Below, one piece after another: positions 1 to 9,863 of a stretch of 64,000 nucleotides of DNA (the stretch's first letter is position 1; every line of letters starts with the position of its first letter). Source of the stretch: Rhinopomastus cyanomelas (Eukaryota > Chordata > Aves > Bucerotiformes > Rhinopomastidae); assembly GCA_013400115.1 (NCBI GenBank), contig VXBP01001795.1, positions 25,176 through 89,175 of the forward strand. Direction: 5' to 3'. The notes under the pieces were generated by a model. It was not told where the DNA came from. It made no database searches and was given only the letters and a program-made list of their open reading frames with translations. The translations under genes and the position numbers were made by a program.

Positions 1-137
1 TGGAGATGTTCAAGGCCTGCCTGGATGTGTTCTTGTGTGACTTGGTCTAGGTGATCCTGCTGTTGCAGGGGGATTTGACTAGATGATCTTTCGAGGTCCC
101 TTCCAATCCCTAATGATTCTATGATTCTATGATTCTA
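1..137 (+). mobile_element. CR1 LINE 3' end, type A (cut by window edge)
   Basis: Starts in the GGAGATGTTCAAGGC part of the 3' ORF end and runs to the CCAATCCCTAATG terminus with three ATTCTATG units, the CR1 hallmark 3' microsatellite. Confidence 0.93.
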
Positions 138-242
138 GGACTCGTGCAAAGTTGGGTGTAGGATGCAAAGCTGGATGTATGACCCATGGCATTCTTCAAC
201 AGGATTGAAAGAATCCCCAAATACATCTCTATTCATCAACTC

Positions 243-486
243 ATAGAATCATTCAGTTTGGAAAAGACTCTTGAGATCATCAGGTCCAACTAATAATCCT
301 AGTCTACCAGAGACACCACTAGACTAGATCTCCAAGCACCACAACTAAATGAACTTTAAACGCCCCCAGGGATGGTGACTCAACCCCATCTCTGGGCAAC
401 CTGTTCCAAGGCCTGACTAGTGTTTCAGTAAAACAGTTTTTCCTACTGTCCAGCCTAATCCTCCCCTGTTTTTGCAGCTTGAGGCC
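243..486 (-). mobile_element. CR1 fragment, type B
   Basis: A 244-bp copy beginning with CATAGAATCATTCAG and ending at CTTGAGGCC. It is well diverged from other B copies (CTCAACCCCATCTCTGGGCAACC block), so it is relatively old. Confidence 0.88.
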
Positions 487-1132
487 ACATTTATCACTTT
501 GGAGGATTTTTTTATTGTTCTGAGAAGTTACTCTTTCCTTAGTTATTAAACAAGAGAGAGGGAGATGCTTCTCCACCAGGAGGTTGGAGGACTTGCTGGT
601 ATCACTGCAGGACTTGCTAGCAATACCCTACAGGTATTGCTCACTACCACCACCTTCTTCTTTTGGACTCCATCTCATTCATTTCACTTCTTTCTTCTGT
701 GGGTTGTGGAGAGAACACATGGTGTCAGTGACTGTTGGACTGTGCATCCCTCTGGCTTTGGAAACATGGCGTGTGTGTCTCTAGACAGTGTGGAACCTAG
801 TAGACCAATGGAAAGAAACCATCACCTTGATGTCCATGGTTTGTTGAAATGGAGAGAGGGTTCGCCCTTTCTTTATGGCCACAGAATTCAGCATTTTGGA
901 AATGGAGGATTGGAGTGGAAGTGTGTAGAACAGAGACCTGGACTTTAAGTTGACCAATGATGCTGAGGAACATGAGTTTGAACGTCATGGATACCACAGT
1001 TCCACAGAAGCAGGAAAGGCTAGATGTCTCTTTTCCTTTTTAAGGGTTAAGACATTGAGGATTTGGTTCAGCTATGTAAGAACTTTGTGATTAATGTCTG
1101 TACATCTTCACATGTGTGTCTCTTTGTATGGC

Positions 1133-1442
1133 GTAGAGGATGGAGCCAGGGTCTTCTCAGTGACATCCAATGACAGGGTAAGGGAGAATGGGCGTGAGCT
1201 GGAACAGAGAAGGTTCCACATCAGTAAGAGAAGGAACTTCTTCACTCTGAGAATGACGGAGCACTGGAAGGGGATGCGCAGGTGGGTTGTGGAGTCTCTT
1301 TCTCTGGACACATTTGAAAGCCATGTGGATATGTTCCTGTGCAACTTGGTCCGAGTGATCCTGCTGTCTCAGGGAGACTGGACTGGACTGGAAGATCTGT
1401 AGAGGTCCCCTTCAATCCCTAATGTTCTGTGATTCTGTGATT
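1133..1442 (+). mobile_element. CR1 fragment, type A, with degraded C-terminal RT ORF
   Basis: The plus frame reads EDGARVFSVTSNDRVRENG and runs to LVRVILLSQGD, the standard CR1 ORF2 C-terminus. It ends in ATGTTCTGTGATTCTGTG. Confidence 0.92.
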
Positions 1443-1726
1443 TCCCAAACTGAACGAGTTTCATTTTTCACCTGCAATTCCTAAGCAGGTTTTTTTCAAA
1501 CCCTCCCTCTAATGGTTTTATTTTGGCCCATTAGCACCTTAGCTTAATTACTTGGTTAACGTTGTCATTGGGTATTTTAAAACATTAATAGGAACCAAAC
1601 CACCAAACGTGTGCCACAGGACGTCATACACACTGGTGAACCTGATGTGGAGAAACTCTGCTGTGGATCTCAAGAACAAAGAGTGTCTGCAAACCAGCTG
1701 AACAGAGTATTTTGTGTCTCAGCAAT

Positions 1727-2363
1727 ATGGATGACCATGAGCCAGTAATGTTCCTTACCAAGAAGGCCAGCCGCATCCCTGGGTGTATCAGAAAGGATGT
1801 GGTTAGCAGATTGAGAGAGGTTCTCCTTCCCCTCTACTCTGCCCTGGCGAGACCACATCTGGAGTGTTGTGTCCAGTCGTGGGCCCCTCAGTCCCAGAAG
1901 GACACAGAGGTGCTGGATGGAGCCTAGCGCAGAGCCACAAAGAAGAGGATGAAGGGAGTGGATCATCTCCCTGATGAAGAGAGGCTGAGGGAACTTGGAC
2001 TTTTGAGCTTGGAGCAAAGAGGACCGAGGCGTGACTTCATTAATGTTGATAAATATGTGAAGGGTGGGTGTCAGGAGGATGGAGCCAGGCTCCGCTCAGT
2101 GGCATCTAGTGATAGGACAAGGGGCAATGGTTGTCAGCTTGAACATATGAGGTTCCACATTAGAGGAGGAACTTCTTCCCAATGAGAGTGACAGAGCCCT
2201 GGAAGGGGCTGCCCAGGGGTGTTGTGGAGTCTCCTTCTCTGGAGATGTTTAAAACCCACCTGGACATGTTCTTGTGCAACTGGATCTAGGGGATCCTGCT
2301 GTGTCAGGGGGATTGGACTGGATGATCTTCTGAGGTCCCTTCCAATCCCTAATGTTCTGTGTG
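1727..2363 (+). mobile_element. CR1 fragment, type A, about 640 bp
   Basis: Covers the last third of ORF2, including VSRLREVLLPLYSALARPH and the EERLRELGLLSLEQR block, with an in-frame TAG near 1925 and a frame break near 2163. The tail terminates at CTAATGTTCTG, followed by (GT)n. Confidence 0.93.
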
Positions 2364-2522
2364 TGTCTGTGTGTATCTCTTTTTTCACATCAACACAGAA
2401 GGTGAAAGAAAAACCGACTCCAACCCCACGAAGCGAGAAACGAGTGGTGAATAAAGACCGACCTTCCACCCCACCAGGTGACTTCTGCACGGCACAGGTT
2501 TATAGTTAGCAATGCAGTTTGC

Positions 2523-2528
2523 TTTATT
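2523..2528 (-). terminator. Candidate distal poly(A) signal AATAAA
   Basis: The minus strand reads CTAATAAAGCAAACTGCATTGC. A U-rich TTTTTTGTACTTTATTTA stretch and a TGTA element lie just upstream, and CTGTGCCGTGCAG followed by G-rich sequence lies downstream. This is the best-formed poly(A) site between the stop codon and the next CR1 cluster. Confidence 0.5.
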
Positions 2529-3954
2529 AGTTATAAATAAAGTACAAAAAATCGACCAAAAGTGAATCTAAGCATTTACACAATTTCTAATGTCGTTTCA
2601 TTTCTTCAATGCACTATTGCTTTAATATTAATAATAAATATTTTTCTAGCTTTCTTCTATAAAATAGTCTATGTAGCAAAATGTTGCACAGCACAACAAA
2701 ACAGCAGTAGGAGTACAAAAATGTGGGTGATCCTTTCACCATCCTGGGTCATTAAAGGAGAGGGTTTATTAAGATGTATTCACTCACTCTTTGTTTTAGT
2801 TATCACTTTTTCCAGTGTCCTTGCAGGGTTCTGGAGGGAAACAACCAACCGCTCTGTCCCCGCACAGCTCCAAGATAGAGGTGAGGAGCGCTACAAAGCC
2901 ATCAAGGGTTAACAAAAAAGCACAGACAGGTACTAAACCCAAGGTAAGGCAAAGTGGACAAAGCAGAGCAGCACCCTGAAGGGACAGAGGGAAAAAACAA
3001 AACAGTCGTTGGGGAGGATGGCTACTGGCTGAGCACGTGCGTGGAGACCCGGTTCTGTCAATACATGGCCAACCATCTGCGCTGAGCTACAGCGGTTATG
3101 GCTTAAAGCTTAGAATATCATCAGAGGTGCTCTAAGCCCCTGTGGAGAGGCTTGATGTGGTTCTGTGGTACTCGGGAGTCTTCTGGGAAAGAGTGTTGTG
3201 GGAGTAGTGCAGCCATGAATAGGGATCGGAATGGGAATGGAGATGGAGAAGAAGATGCTTGGCCACTGCTGCAGAAGCAGGAGATCAGCTTGGGGCTGAC
3301 TCCCTCCCTGGAAATGAGAGTGCTCTGGTGTGCATCCCACATCTCCAGTGGGTTAAAAAACTTCAAGTGGACATTTTGCCCTCATCAGAGAGGACAAGAC
3401 CATCTGGAAGGTTTTCAAAAGAAGGGGCTGTACAGGTTTTATGGTTGTGATTGGGCTAGGTATTACAACTGGATGCTCAATGGTTCCCATACCCATTCCA
3501 GCCCCTCTCAGCTGCAGCAGGGGTCAAACACCACAAATCGCAATGAATCCCTCAGTTTTGATGCCTCCAGTCTCAGGCTGGATGGATCGCTTCCGTCATG
3601 ATGCCTATACCACCTTGGCTGGGGCACATGTAGAGAGCAGAAAGAACCAACCTAAGTGCTGATAGGCACCAGAAACTGGATGGAGCCACCACGCCTGTCC
3701 TTCCCTGTCTTTCGAAGCCGTTTGCAGAGCTGCGCTAAACCTAAGCAATGCCCCAAGGGATCACACATGCAGCGAGCGCAGCAGCCACAGGAGCAGCAGC
3801 ATCGTCGGGGACAGGGTGGTTGCAAGAATCCATCGAAATCATCATTTTTGGTTTGGGATTTTTTTTAACAGAGTGCCGTTGGCCAACCTCCAATGCTCAG
3901 GGGACATGAGTGAAAGGATCACCAGTGTTTGATTATGAAGTGCAAATAATATTC

Positions 3955-3970
3955 ATATATATATATATAT
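3955..3970. repeat. (AT)8 microsatellite in the 3' UTR
   Basis: A perfect alternating AT run of 16 bp that continues into ATGTGC. It is likely length-polymorphic. Confidence 0.9.
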
Positions 3971-4245
3971 GTGCTAAACACAGTCACTATATTGCAGTTC
4001 CTCCACTATGTCACAGCATACAGAATCAAAAGGTTTGCATTTGTATGGAATGTATCCAAGGTAACAGCACCACAGTAATACAGTTCGTAATCACACACCC
4101 TGATTTTTTTCTCTTTTTTTATAGTTTTTTTTTTCTTAGGTCCGGGTTGGTTTTTCTGACAAGATAAGTGTTAACCCCCTCCCGCAACACCCAGCGTCAC
4201 CCTCTATCCCTTGCTTTGTTTTGTTTGTTTGTTTTAATTATACCC

Positions 4246-4251
4246 TTTATT
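4246..4251 (-). terminator. Candidate internal poly(A) signal AATAAA
   Basis: The minus strand has TTGAAAATAAAGGGTATAA, followed 20-40 nt later by repeated AAAC units rather than a GU-rich element. It is a plausible but weaker intermediate polyadenylation site, giving a 3' UTR of about 3.1 kb. Confidence 0.25.
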
Positions 4252-4284
4252 TTCAAAGTACCGAGGCATGCAAAGCATTCCATT

Positions 4285-4475
4285 CCCAGAAAAGATGCCA
4301 AAAAACAAAACAAAACAAAAAAATGAGGTAATATAGGAGTAATAAAAAAAACCAAAAAACCAAAAAAATTAGTATTCATTTCCTAAATAAATAAATTATA
4401 ACTCAAAAAATGCCAAAAAGGGGAAAAAAAACAAACAAACAAACAAAAAAAAAAACTACAAAAATAATTAAATAA
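4285..4475. repeat. A-rich (AAAC)n low-complexity tract
   Basis: The plus strand has repeated AAAAC and AAAC units, including AAACAAACAAACAAAC near 4430. It is U-rich in the RNF165 transcript. It faces T-rich tracts at 4565-4660 and 4795-4935, to which it is partly complementary. Confidence 0.8.
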
Positions 4476-4564
4476 GACCCCACGATATCTACAAGTTAGT
4501 CATAAATTATGATTGTTAAATATAAGGCATTTAAACTCACAAAACCCTGTAAACTATCAACGTC

Positions 4565-4660
4565 GGTTGGTTGTTTTTTGTTGTTGTTTTCGTTGTTGTG
4601 TTTGTAGAGTCGTTTTTGTTGTTATTTATTTATTAATGTATTTGTTTTTGTTTCAAAACT
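4565..4660. repeat. T/G-rich (GTT)n tract with TTATTTATTTATT core
   Basis: The plus strand has GTTGTTGTTTTCGTTGTTG and TATTTATTTATTAATG. In the transcript (minus strand) this becomes AAC-rich with AATAAATAAATAA. Because the gene is on the minus strand, the AUUUA look of the plus strand is not a sense AU-rich element. Confidence 0.7.
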
Positions 4661-4794
4661 CATTCTATTATCGCAACCTACAAATTTATTTAAATGCAAA
4701 AGGGAACCTGACACACTGATGCCACTCCAGACGCTTGTGAATTAGCACGCACCTTGGGATCAGTCACTCACACGAGACCACGCAGGATTTTGGT

Positions 4795-4940
4795 GCTTTT
4801 TTTTCCTTCACCAAAAAGAGTTTCTTTTTTTTTTTTAATTTCTTTCTTTTTTTTTTTTTGGTTGATTTTTTTCTTCTTTTTTTGTTTTTTTTTTCTGCTG
4901 TTTTGTGGTTGGTTTTTTTCTTTTTTATCTAAAAACTGTG
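4795..4940. repeat. T-rich low-complexity tract
   Basis: Long T runs are broken by single C or G. On the minus strand this gives a spurious Lys-rich open frame. In the transcript it is an internal A-rich tract that could prime oligo-dT and create false 3' ends in cDNA data. Confidence 0.85.
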
Positions 4941-5302
4941 CTTGTTCGTTAGGCAAATAAGTAATACTTTCGCATAGGCTTTAAGAAAAACGAGCAGTTC
5001 AGAAGCGCTCCTCGTTCCATCCCCACTGGGCCCCAGGGTCCCCATCGCCCCGTTCCTCCCCTTGCTTCACCCCCAGCTGAAGTCTGGACAGAGCAGACCA
5101 GCTTACAGTGTATTTTACCAGCAAAGCCTGGCTTTGCTTGACCCCATCAACAGTAATATTAGTACTGGTTTCATTCCTGCTTCAATCTGCTGCTGCTGGA
5201 GCAAGCCCATAGGTGGAGGTGGACCACTTCTTGACCCGTAAATATCAGAGCTGGATCCACCATATCCCCCAAAAAGCCACCACTTACACTGGATGACCAA
5301 CA

Positions 5303-5525
5303 CATCACAGAATCCCAAACTGGTTTAGGTGGGAAGGGACCTTCAACACTCATCCATTCCAACCCTCTGCAGCAAGCAGGGATATCTCCAACCAGAGCAG
5401 GTTGCTCAGACCCCAAGGTCCAACCCTACCTGGGATGGGGCGGGCCTCTGCCACCTCTCTGGGCAACCTGGGCCAGGACGTCCCCACTCTGACTGAAAAA
5501 ATACCTTCCTTGTACCTTCCTTATC
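5303..5525 (-). mobile_element. Old CR1 fragment, type D, inside the RNF165 3' UTR
   Basis: Recognised by CAAACTGGTTTAGGTGGGAAG and CTCTCTGGGCAACCTGGGCCAG. It is diverged and in sense with the gene, so it is part of the mature transcript if the UTR call is right. Confidence 0.8.
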
Positions 5526-5962
5526 TGCCTCGTTCTGCTCCATTCCCTCCTACTTGCATGGGTTTGACCATAGAGAGGCTCCTGCATCCTCCCTCCCCAT
5601 GCGGCTCCCCTCTGTCCCTCCCCTCTCCAGTTGGGAAAACAACAACTCTGGGGTTGGTGTTTTCCAGCTACAGGTCACAGGAGTCCAGTGATCTCTCAGC
5701 TGGTAATTTATGATTGTTTTTTCTTGGAGAGTATCATTTGGCTCCAGCAAAACGAATGCTTAAGGAAGCCAGAAACCATTCCTGCTGCATCAGCATCTTC
5801 AGTACATGAAGCTCCTGACTGAAGCTCCCCTAGCTTCTCTGCATCTCTGTTTTGCACCCTGTGGAGCCAAAAAAAACAAAAAGGGGAAAAACAAAAGAAA
5901 ACAAGAGAAAGGGTTTGGCTGCGAAGGTCTAGAGGGTTTTCAGCCTGGTCCCCACAGGTGTT

Positions 5963-6040
5963 ATGCTCAGGTCTTTAACTCAGAAGAAGCTTGGATCTCA
6001 GATGCTGAGGTCTTTAATTCAGAAGAAGCTTGGATCTCAG
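5963..6040. repeat. 39-bp tandem duplication in the 3' UTR
   Basis: Two units, 5963-6001 and 6002-6040, both contain TCAGAAGAAGCTTGGATCTC and differ at only two positions. The high identity suggests a recent event. Confidence 0.9.
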
Positions 6041-6207
6041 ACATCTGACTCTTTCTCAGTCCTTATTCTGTTCTGAGCATTAATACAATTAATTTTCATT
6101 TGAATAATCATTCTCTGCAGGGGTGTGGCCTGAAATCTATAGACAAACATACACAGGTGCAGGTGCTTTGAGGCAGAAGCCAACCCATCTTCTCTAAAAA
6201 ACCAGAA

Positions 6208-6219
6208 CCCCCCCCCCCC
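6208..6219. repeat. C12 homopolymer (G12 in the transcript)
   Basis: A run of twelve C on the plus strand inside the 3' UTR; the length is prone to sequencing error. Confidence 0.9.
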
Positions 6220-6843
6220 TTGCAACCAGCTTTCCCCTCCCATTCCAAGATGGTCAAGGCCTTGGCAGCACCATGCAAGCATCATGCTTTCTCCTGTTGT
6301 CAGAGAAGCTTTTGCATGACAGAGGAGCAAGCACCTCTCCAGCATCATTCTGTGACACCCCCAAGCATCGCTATAAGCACCAACTCCAGTAACCACCGTT
6401 CTAGAGAGGTTCAGAAGCAGAAGCCAAGCAGCCTCGCAGCTCACAGGAGAAAACATCACGGACAAGGGCAACCACAGAGCCAGACCTTCCTTGGTTCTCG
6501 ATGTGCCAAGCCACTCCGTTAAGACACGTAAAGCAAAGAAACAGCAGCAACTCCAGTATTTATCCCCTACAGAACACATCCAGCACCAGCAGATGAGTAG
6601 GAATGAAGCTCCCCATCGCTCCGTTTGTTCCACGTCCAATTTTTACTATGAACACTATTCACGTGTTTGTTGATTTACTTAACTCTCTAAACTTGAAAAC
6701 ACACTGTAAAACGCAAGGAAAGGAAGCTCATGCGGCTGAGGCAAAGAGCGCAACCCTTCTGACTGTAAACAGGATTTTGCTTTTTTTTTTTTGTTTGTTT
6801 TCCGTCTCCTCCCCACTCCAAAGGGTTGGGAAAGATCGACGAC

Positions 6844-6849
6844 TTTATT
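6844..6849 (-). terminator. Candidate proximal poly(A) signal AATAAA
   Basis: The minus strand reads GGGGAATAAAGTCG about 545 nt after the stop codon, with TTTGGAGTGGGGAGG about 20 nt downstream as a possible G/U-rich element. It would produce a short-3'-UTR transcript. Confidence 0.3.
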
Positions 6850-7251
6850 CCCCATCTGCAATGTATTGATCAGGCACCAAAACAAGGAATCTATGAGAAA
6901 ATATTTGGTGCAAATTAGGTTAACAGCAACATGTCCACCATGAGATGAGTAGGGCATCAAACACAACATTTCTTAAGCTAACATGCTCCAGCTGCCGTCC
7001 ATAGAAATAGCTAAAGGACCCCTATCATGTTTCTACGTGTTCAAGAGGTATATATACAATCCTCATGAAATGCAGGATTGGCAGGCCAGGCTACCACAGC
7101 TAGCTCCTTCATGGTCAACGGTAAATCTTCTGCAGCATGGGGTCTCTGAGCTCCGGGAATACCAGCTCCCTGTAATTGGGCCCGTATCCTGCATATGTGC
7201 AATATCTCCTACTGCTAGATATTAGCCATCACCACAAGTGTCAGTCCTCCT

Positions 7252-7272
7252 TCTCCTCCTCCTCCTCCTCCC
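7252..7272. repeat. (TCC)n microsatellite
   Basis: Seven TCC units on the plus strand. They read GGA in the transcript, about 120 nt downstream of the RNF165 stop codon. Purine-rich GGA runs are typical SR-protein contact sequence, but no function can be shown here. Confidence 0.85.
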
Positions 7273-7392
7273 CACTAAATGTGCCTGCAGACATTTTTGC
7301 TCAATCAAATGGCTCAGAAGGCAAAAAATTTTGCTGAAAGGGTTTATGGCCATACGACCTGGTAAGGAAAATGGTGTGTCTAGCCCGTTCTT

Positions 7393-7510
7393 TCAGCTGT
7401 CCGAGCCGAGCTGCGTTTCAATATCCACTCTGCAGATTGGGCACTTCTTGCTGGTGGCCAGCCACTGATCCACGCACACTTGGTGGAAGAGATGCATACA
7501 GGGCAACCGC
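7393..7510 (-). CDS. RNF165: RNF165 terminal coding exon: second half of the RING-H2 finger and C-terminus
   Basis: Read on the minus strand this exon gives the last 38 residues and a TGA stop. It carries the RLPCMHLFHQVCVDQWL block and the closing CPIC pair, ending ETQLGSDS. With the preceding exon the zinc ligands are spaced C-x2-C-x14-C-x1-H-x2-H-x2-C-x10-C-x2-C, a complete C3H2C3 RING-H2 finger with no ligand missing. In this family the finger recruits the ubiquitin-loaded E2 enzyme. The 3' splice site is a CTCTCTCTCCACAG tract ending at 7511. The first base completes an Arg codon begun in the previous exon (phase 2). Arkadia (RNF111) is the close paralogue, but the ETQL ending and the upstream linker fit RNF165 better. 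A 40-bp tandem duplication sits in the intron just upstream of the acceptor. Confidence 0.95.
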
Positions 7511-7530
7511 CTGTGGAGAGAGAGAGAGGA

Positions 7531-7611
7531 GCCACGATGTTAGGATGGAGGAGGTTCAGGGGACCAAGGAGCCATCACGTTAGGATGGAGGAGGTTCAGG
7601 AGACCAAGAAG
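7531..7611. repeat. 40-bp tandem duplication beside the RING exon acceptor
   Basis: Units begin at 7531 and 7571. Both contain GTTAGGATGGAGGAGGTTCA. In the transcript they are pyrimidine-rich and lie 20-100 nt upstream of the last 3' splice site, the zone of branch point and polypyrimidine tract. Confidence 0.9.
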
Positions 7612-7645
7612 AGCCACAAGGGAGTGTTTGGGTCTGCTTCAAAAA

Positions 7646-7850
7646 CAGAATCACAGAATCATAGAATCATTTAGGTTAGAAAAAACCCCTGGCGTCACTG
7701 AGTCCAACCATCAAGCCCACTCTATACATTCACCCCTAGAATAGATCCCCCAACACCACATAGAATCATAGAATCACCACGGATTGGAAGAGACCTCGAA
7801 AGATCACCTAGTCCAATCCTCAGTATCTTTTAAACTCATCCAGGGTTAGG
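7646..7850 (-). mobile_element. CR1 type B fragment split by a type A scrap (7761-7825)
   Basis: The B copy runs from CACAGAATCATAGAATC to CCCCCAACACCACAT. An A-type end (TAGAATCATAGAATCACCACGG...) is inserted, then B sequence resumes as TTTTAAACTCATCCAGGG. Confidence 0.8.
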
Positions 7851-8534
7851 TTTTTCCCTTGATGTTTTAAGACAATTAAAGGGTGAGGAGCAGGACCAGG
7901 TAGTGCAGCTGCATTGGCTGCTTGTTTCAGACATTGTAGGTCAGGTCCCTGGAATTACTTATCCCCATCCTCAGCCACAAGCAGCGATTTGACCCAGCCA
8001 TGAGCCTGGGGACATCTGTGAGGGATAACGGGGGCTTTGCTGTCGGCTCTGACCGTGCGGGCAGAGTAATCCCACTTATTCTACAACAAAGCAGCTCTGC
8101 CCTGGCCACAAGCCAAACTGCCCTGGCCTTCACAACCACACTCCCTTTCATTGTGCTTTGGTCATCTGTCAAGGCCAGACGTTGACATCCATGAGCTCCA
8201 GATGGCTGTCTGAGACCTGCAGCCCATCCTTCCCTGACACTTGCCTCCTGGCCCATTGGCACAGTCTTGAAGCAGATGATCCAGACCCAGGAGACGCTAT
8301 GAAAACATGGCCCTCCTGCTGCTGCAGAGCATTGCCTGCCTACAGCCCACACCAGCATCCATCTTTAGATGGTGCCCAGTTTTCTAAACCCTGCAACAGT
8401 CAGGACAAGAACAGGCACAACCCAGCAGTGTATGGCAGCATCAACCCTTACTAGGTTGATAACACAACTCAGATGGCATGAAAAGGCAGAGGAGATGGCA
8501 CTGAGAAGGAGAGGAGCAGATGAAAGGACTATAC

Positions 8535-8641
8535 CTGACATCTTCTCCATCTTCAAGCATGGACAGACAGATTGTGCACTTCTCATCGGTGTCTGACTCT
8601 TCTCCATCCTCTTGCTCAGCCTTGCTCTCCTGTGGTCTTCT
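8535..8641 (-). CDS. RNF165: RNF165 penultimate coding exon: acidic linker and first RING zinc ligands
   Basis: The exon has 35 codons plus two bases. It opens RRPQESKAEQ, runs through the acidic stretch EDGEESDTDE and then EKCTICLSMLEDGEDV, which contains the first CxxC zinc pair of the RING-H2 finger. It is bounded by CTGCAG upstream and GTATAG downstream on the minus strand. It enters in phase 0 and leaves in phase 2, which matches both neighbouring exons exactly. The EESDTDEKCTICLSMLEDGEDV core is as I recall it from mammalian RNF165, whereas the QESKAEQE linker differs from the Lys-rich mammalian version; that comparison is from memory. RNF111 has a different, longer linker here, which supports the RNF165 call. 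Confidence 0.95.
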
Positions 8642-9767
8642 CTGCAGCAAGGTTAGAGACATCAGTCAGTTAAGACTTGACTTTATAATGTTCTCCCAAG
8701 CCTGAGTAGTTACAGGAAGACAATAAGAGCTTTGTCTATTAGCAAGGTCTTTCAGCTTGGGGAAGCCAGACCAGCCAAGACAGCTAGTGAGGAGAGCATG
8801 GCACCCACATGCTGCTGGCCAGCACATCTCCTGGGGCCAGTGGCTGTGGGGTTGGTGGTAGTGCCTCAAGGAGCAGCCTGTCCTCTGCCAACACAAACAC
8901 CCACCCCCTTCTCCATCCTCCTAGCAGTGTGGATGACCCTATGGTCTTCATCGCTGGAGGCTTCTCCTGGAGACTCCAAAGCATGTGGGGCTACCACTTC
9001 CAGGAACGACAATCACTGTGCCCCACGCCAACTTGACCACTGGCCCAGCCACATGGTGTCATGGGTCAGTGATCAGTCTGTTAGCTCTCTTTTTAACTCC
9101 TCACCCCACAAGTCCATTCATTTTAATATCCTTTTTCTGGATCCATCAGGGATGTGGTCAGGGATAAGTGCAGTAGGATTTGACTCACTTCTAGTTTGGG
9201 AATGACCAACACGTGGCATTAGCACAAGAACAAGCACTCTTCCCACTTCCTACTTAGCACAGCCCAAAACCACATCCATTTCCTCAGGGGCCAGAGATCA
9301 ACTCCATCAGAGGATATATCTCTGGCAAAACAAGGGGAGGGTGAGCTCCCCAGTGCCATGGAGCCAGTGCCCACTGGCAGCACCACATGCATGCAGGAGG
9401 GTGTTGGGTTTGCATGCATGAAGCCCCCTTGGTCTATGCTCTTTCTTACCAGGTGCGGATAGGGGGTGGGAGAAGGTTGAGACCCTTTTGAAAATTTGGC
9501 CCGCAGCTTCCTAGCCTAGAAGTGAGAAACAGCCAGCTGAGCTACACCACTGCTTCATCCCAGGAGCTCCACAAGGTTCTAAAGGGCCAATTGGCTGAGG
9601 GTTTTACATTCCTCCCCAGCTTTGGAGAGTATTTTGGTCGATGGTGCTCGCTCGCCAACCCTGAGGTTTGCAACTCACCAAAGTTTTCCTTCTGTCCGTA
9701 CCGTGCCCATAGCTCTTGGCCAACAGAGAGGGGCTGGTGGCCATACTGTTGTTTTCGGGGAACTCAC
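8642..9767 (-). other. RNF165 intron between the NRG/TIER exon and the acidic-linker exon (1126 bp)
   Basis: GTGAGT...GCTGCAG. It is entirely unique sequence: no CR1, tandem repeat or second exon was seen. Confidence 0.85.
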
Positions 9768-9863
9768 CTTCTTGTACTTGTGAGGGAAGGTGAACCTCTC
9801 GATGGTGTTCTGGACGGCTCCTCGGTTCACATTCCCCAGCCTGTCCTCCAGCTGCAGCAGCTC
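9768..9863 (-). CDS. RNF165: RNF165 coding exon with the NRG/TIER box
   Basis: This 96-bp exon is exactly 32 codons and phase 0 at both ends. It encodes ELLQLEDRLGNVNRG, then AVQNTIERFTFPHKYKK. The NRG and TIER motifs directly N-terminal to the RING are the hallmark of the Arkadia/Ark2C subfamily. In that family they belong to an extended surface that helps E3 activity and recognition of SMAD co-repressors such as SKI and SnoN. The donor is AAG|GTGAGT and the acceptor TTCAG|GAG. Because the exon is symmetric, skipping it would keep the frame while removing the NRG/TIER box, so an exon-skipped isoform is possible, though nothing in the sequence shows it is used. Confidence 0.95.

Larger units (their letters stand above)
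1..2504. other. Downstream flank of RNF165, no gene seen
   Basis: Apart from four CR1 pieces (1-137, 243-486, 1133-1442, 1727-2363), 138-242, 487-1132, 1443-1726 and 2364-2504 are unique sequence with no coherent coding signal on either strand. Confidence 0.6.
2505..7392 (-). other. Probable RNF165 3' untranslated region (about 4.9 kb)
   Basis: The stretch follows the RNF165 stop codon at 7393-7395 and lacks any credible coding sequence. It is almost free of CR1 (one old piece at 5303-5525) although the flanks are packed with it. It ends at a poly(A) signal at 2523-2528, with TGTA and U-rich sequence upstream and a G/T-rich stretch beyond the presumed cleavage point near 2500-2510. It contains a (TA)n run, a C12 run, a (TCC)n run and long A- and T-rich tracts. 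RNF165 orthologues do have long 3' UTRs, but the exact 3' end is inferred. Earlier signals at 6844 and 4246 could give shorter forms. Confidence 0.6.
7511..8534 (-). other. RNF165 last intron (1024 bp)
   Basis: GTATAG...CTCTCCACAG. The intron splits the RING finger between the first CxxC pair and the rest. It holds a 40-bp tandem duplication (7531-7611) beside the acceptor and two nested CR1 scraps (7646-7850). The remainder, 7851-8534, is unique sequence with nothing recognisable. Confidence 0.85.

Noticed and set aside
3152..3601. 149-codon plus-strand frame
   Set aside because: Antisense to the presumed 3' UTR, no domain, no splice or promoter context.
4620..4640. AUUUA-type AU-rich element
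   Set aside because: The ATTTA motifs are on the plus strand; the transcript is minus and reads AATAAATAAATAA.
4768..4956. Lys-rich 62-codon minus-strand frame
   Set aside because: It is the reverse of a T-rich low-complexity tract in the 3' UTR, not a nuclear protein.
6037..6639. 200-codon minus-strand frame inside the presumed 3' UTR
   Set aside because: It lies after the RNF165 stop, includes a G12 run and tandem duplication, and resembles no known domain.
8441..8662. RNF111 (Arkadia) rather than RNF165
   Set aside because: The SDTDEKCTICLSMLEDGEDV core, the AVQNTIERFTF box, the ETQL ending and the short protein fit RNF165; RNF111 has TEEDTEEK-like and ASQGTIERCTY sequences as I recall.
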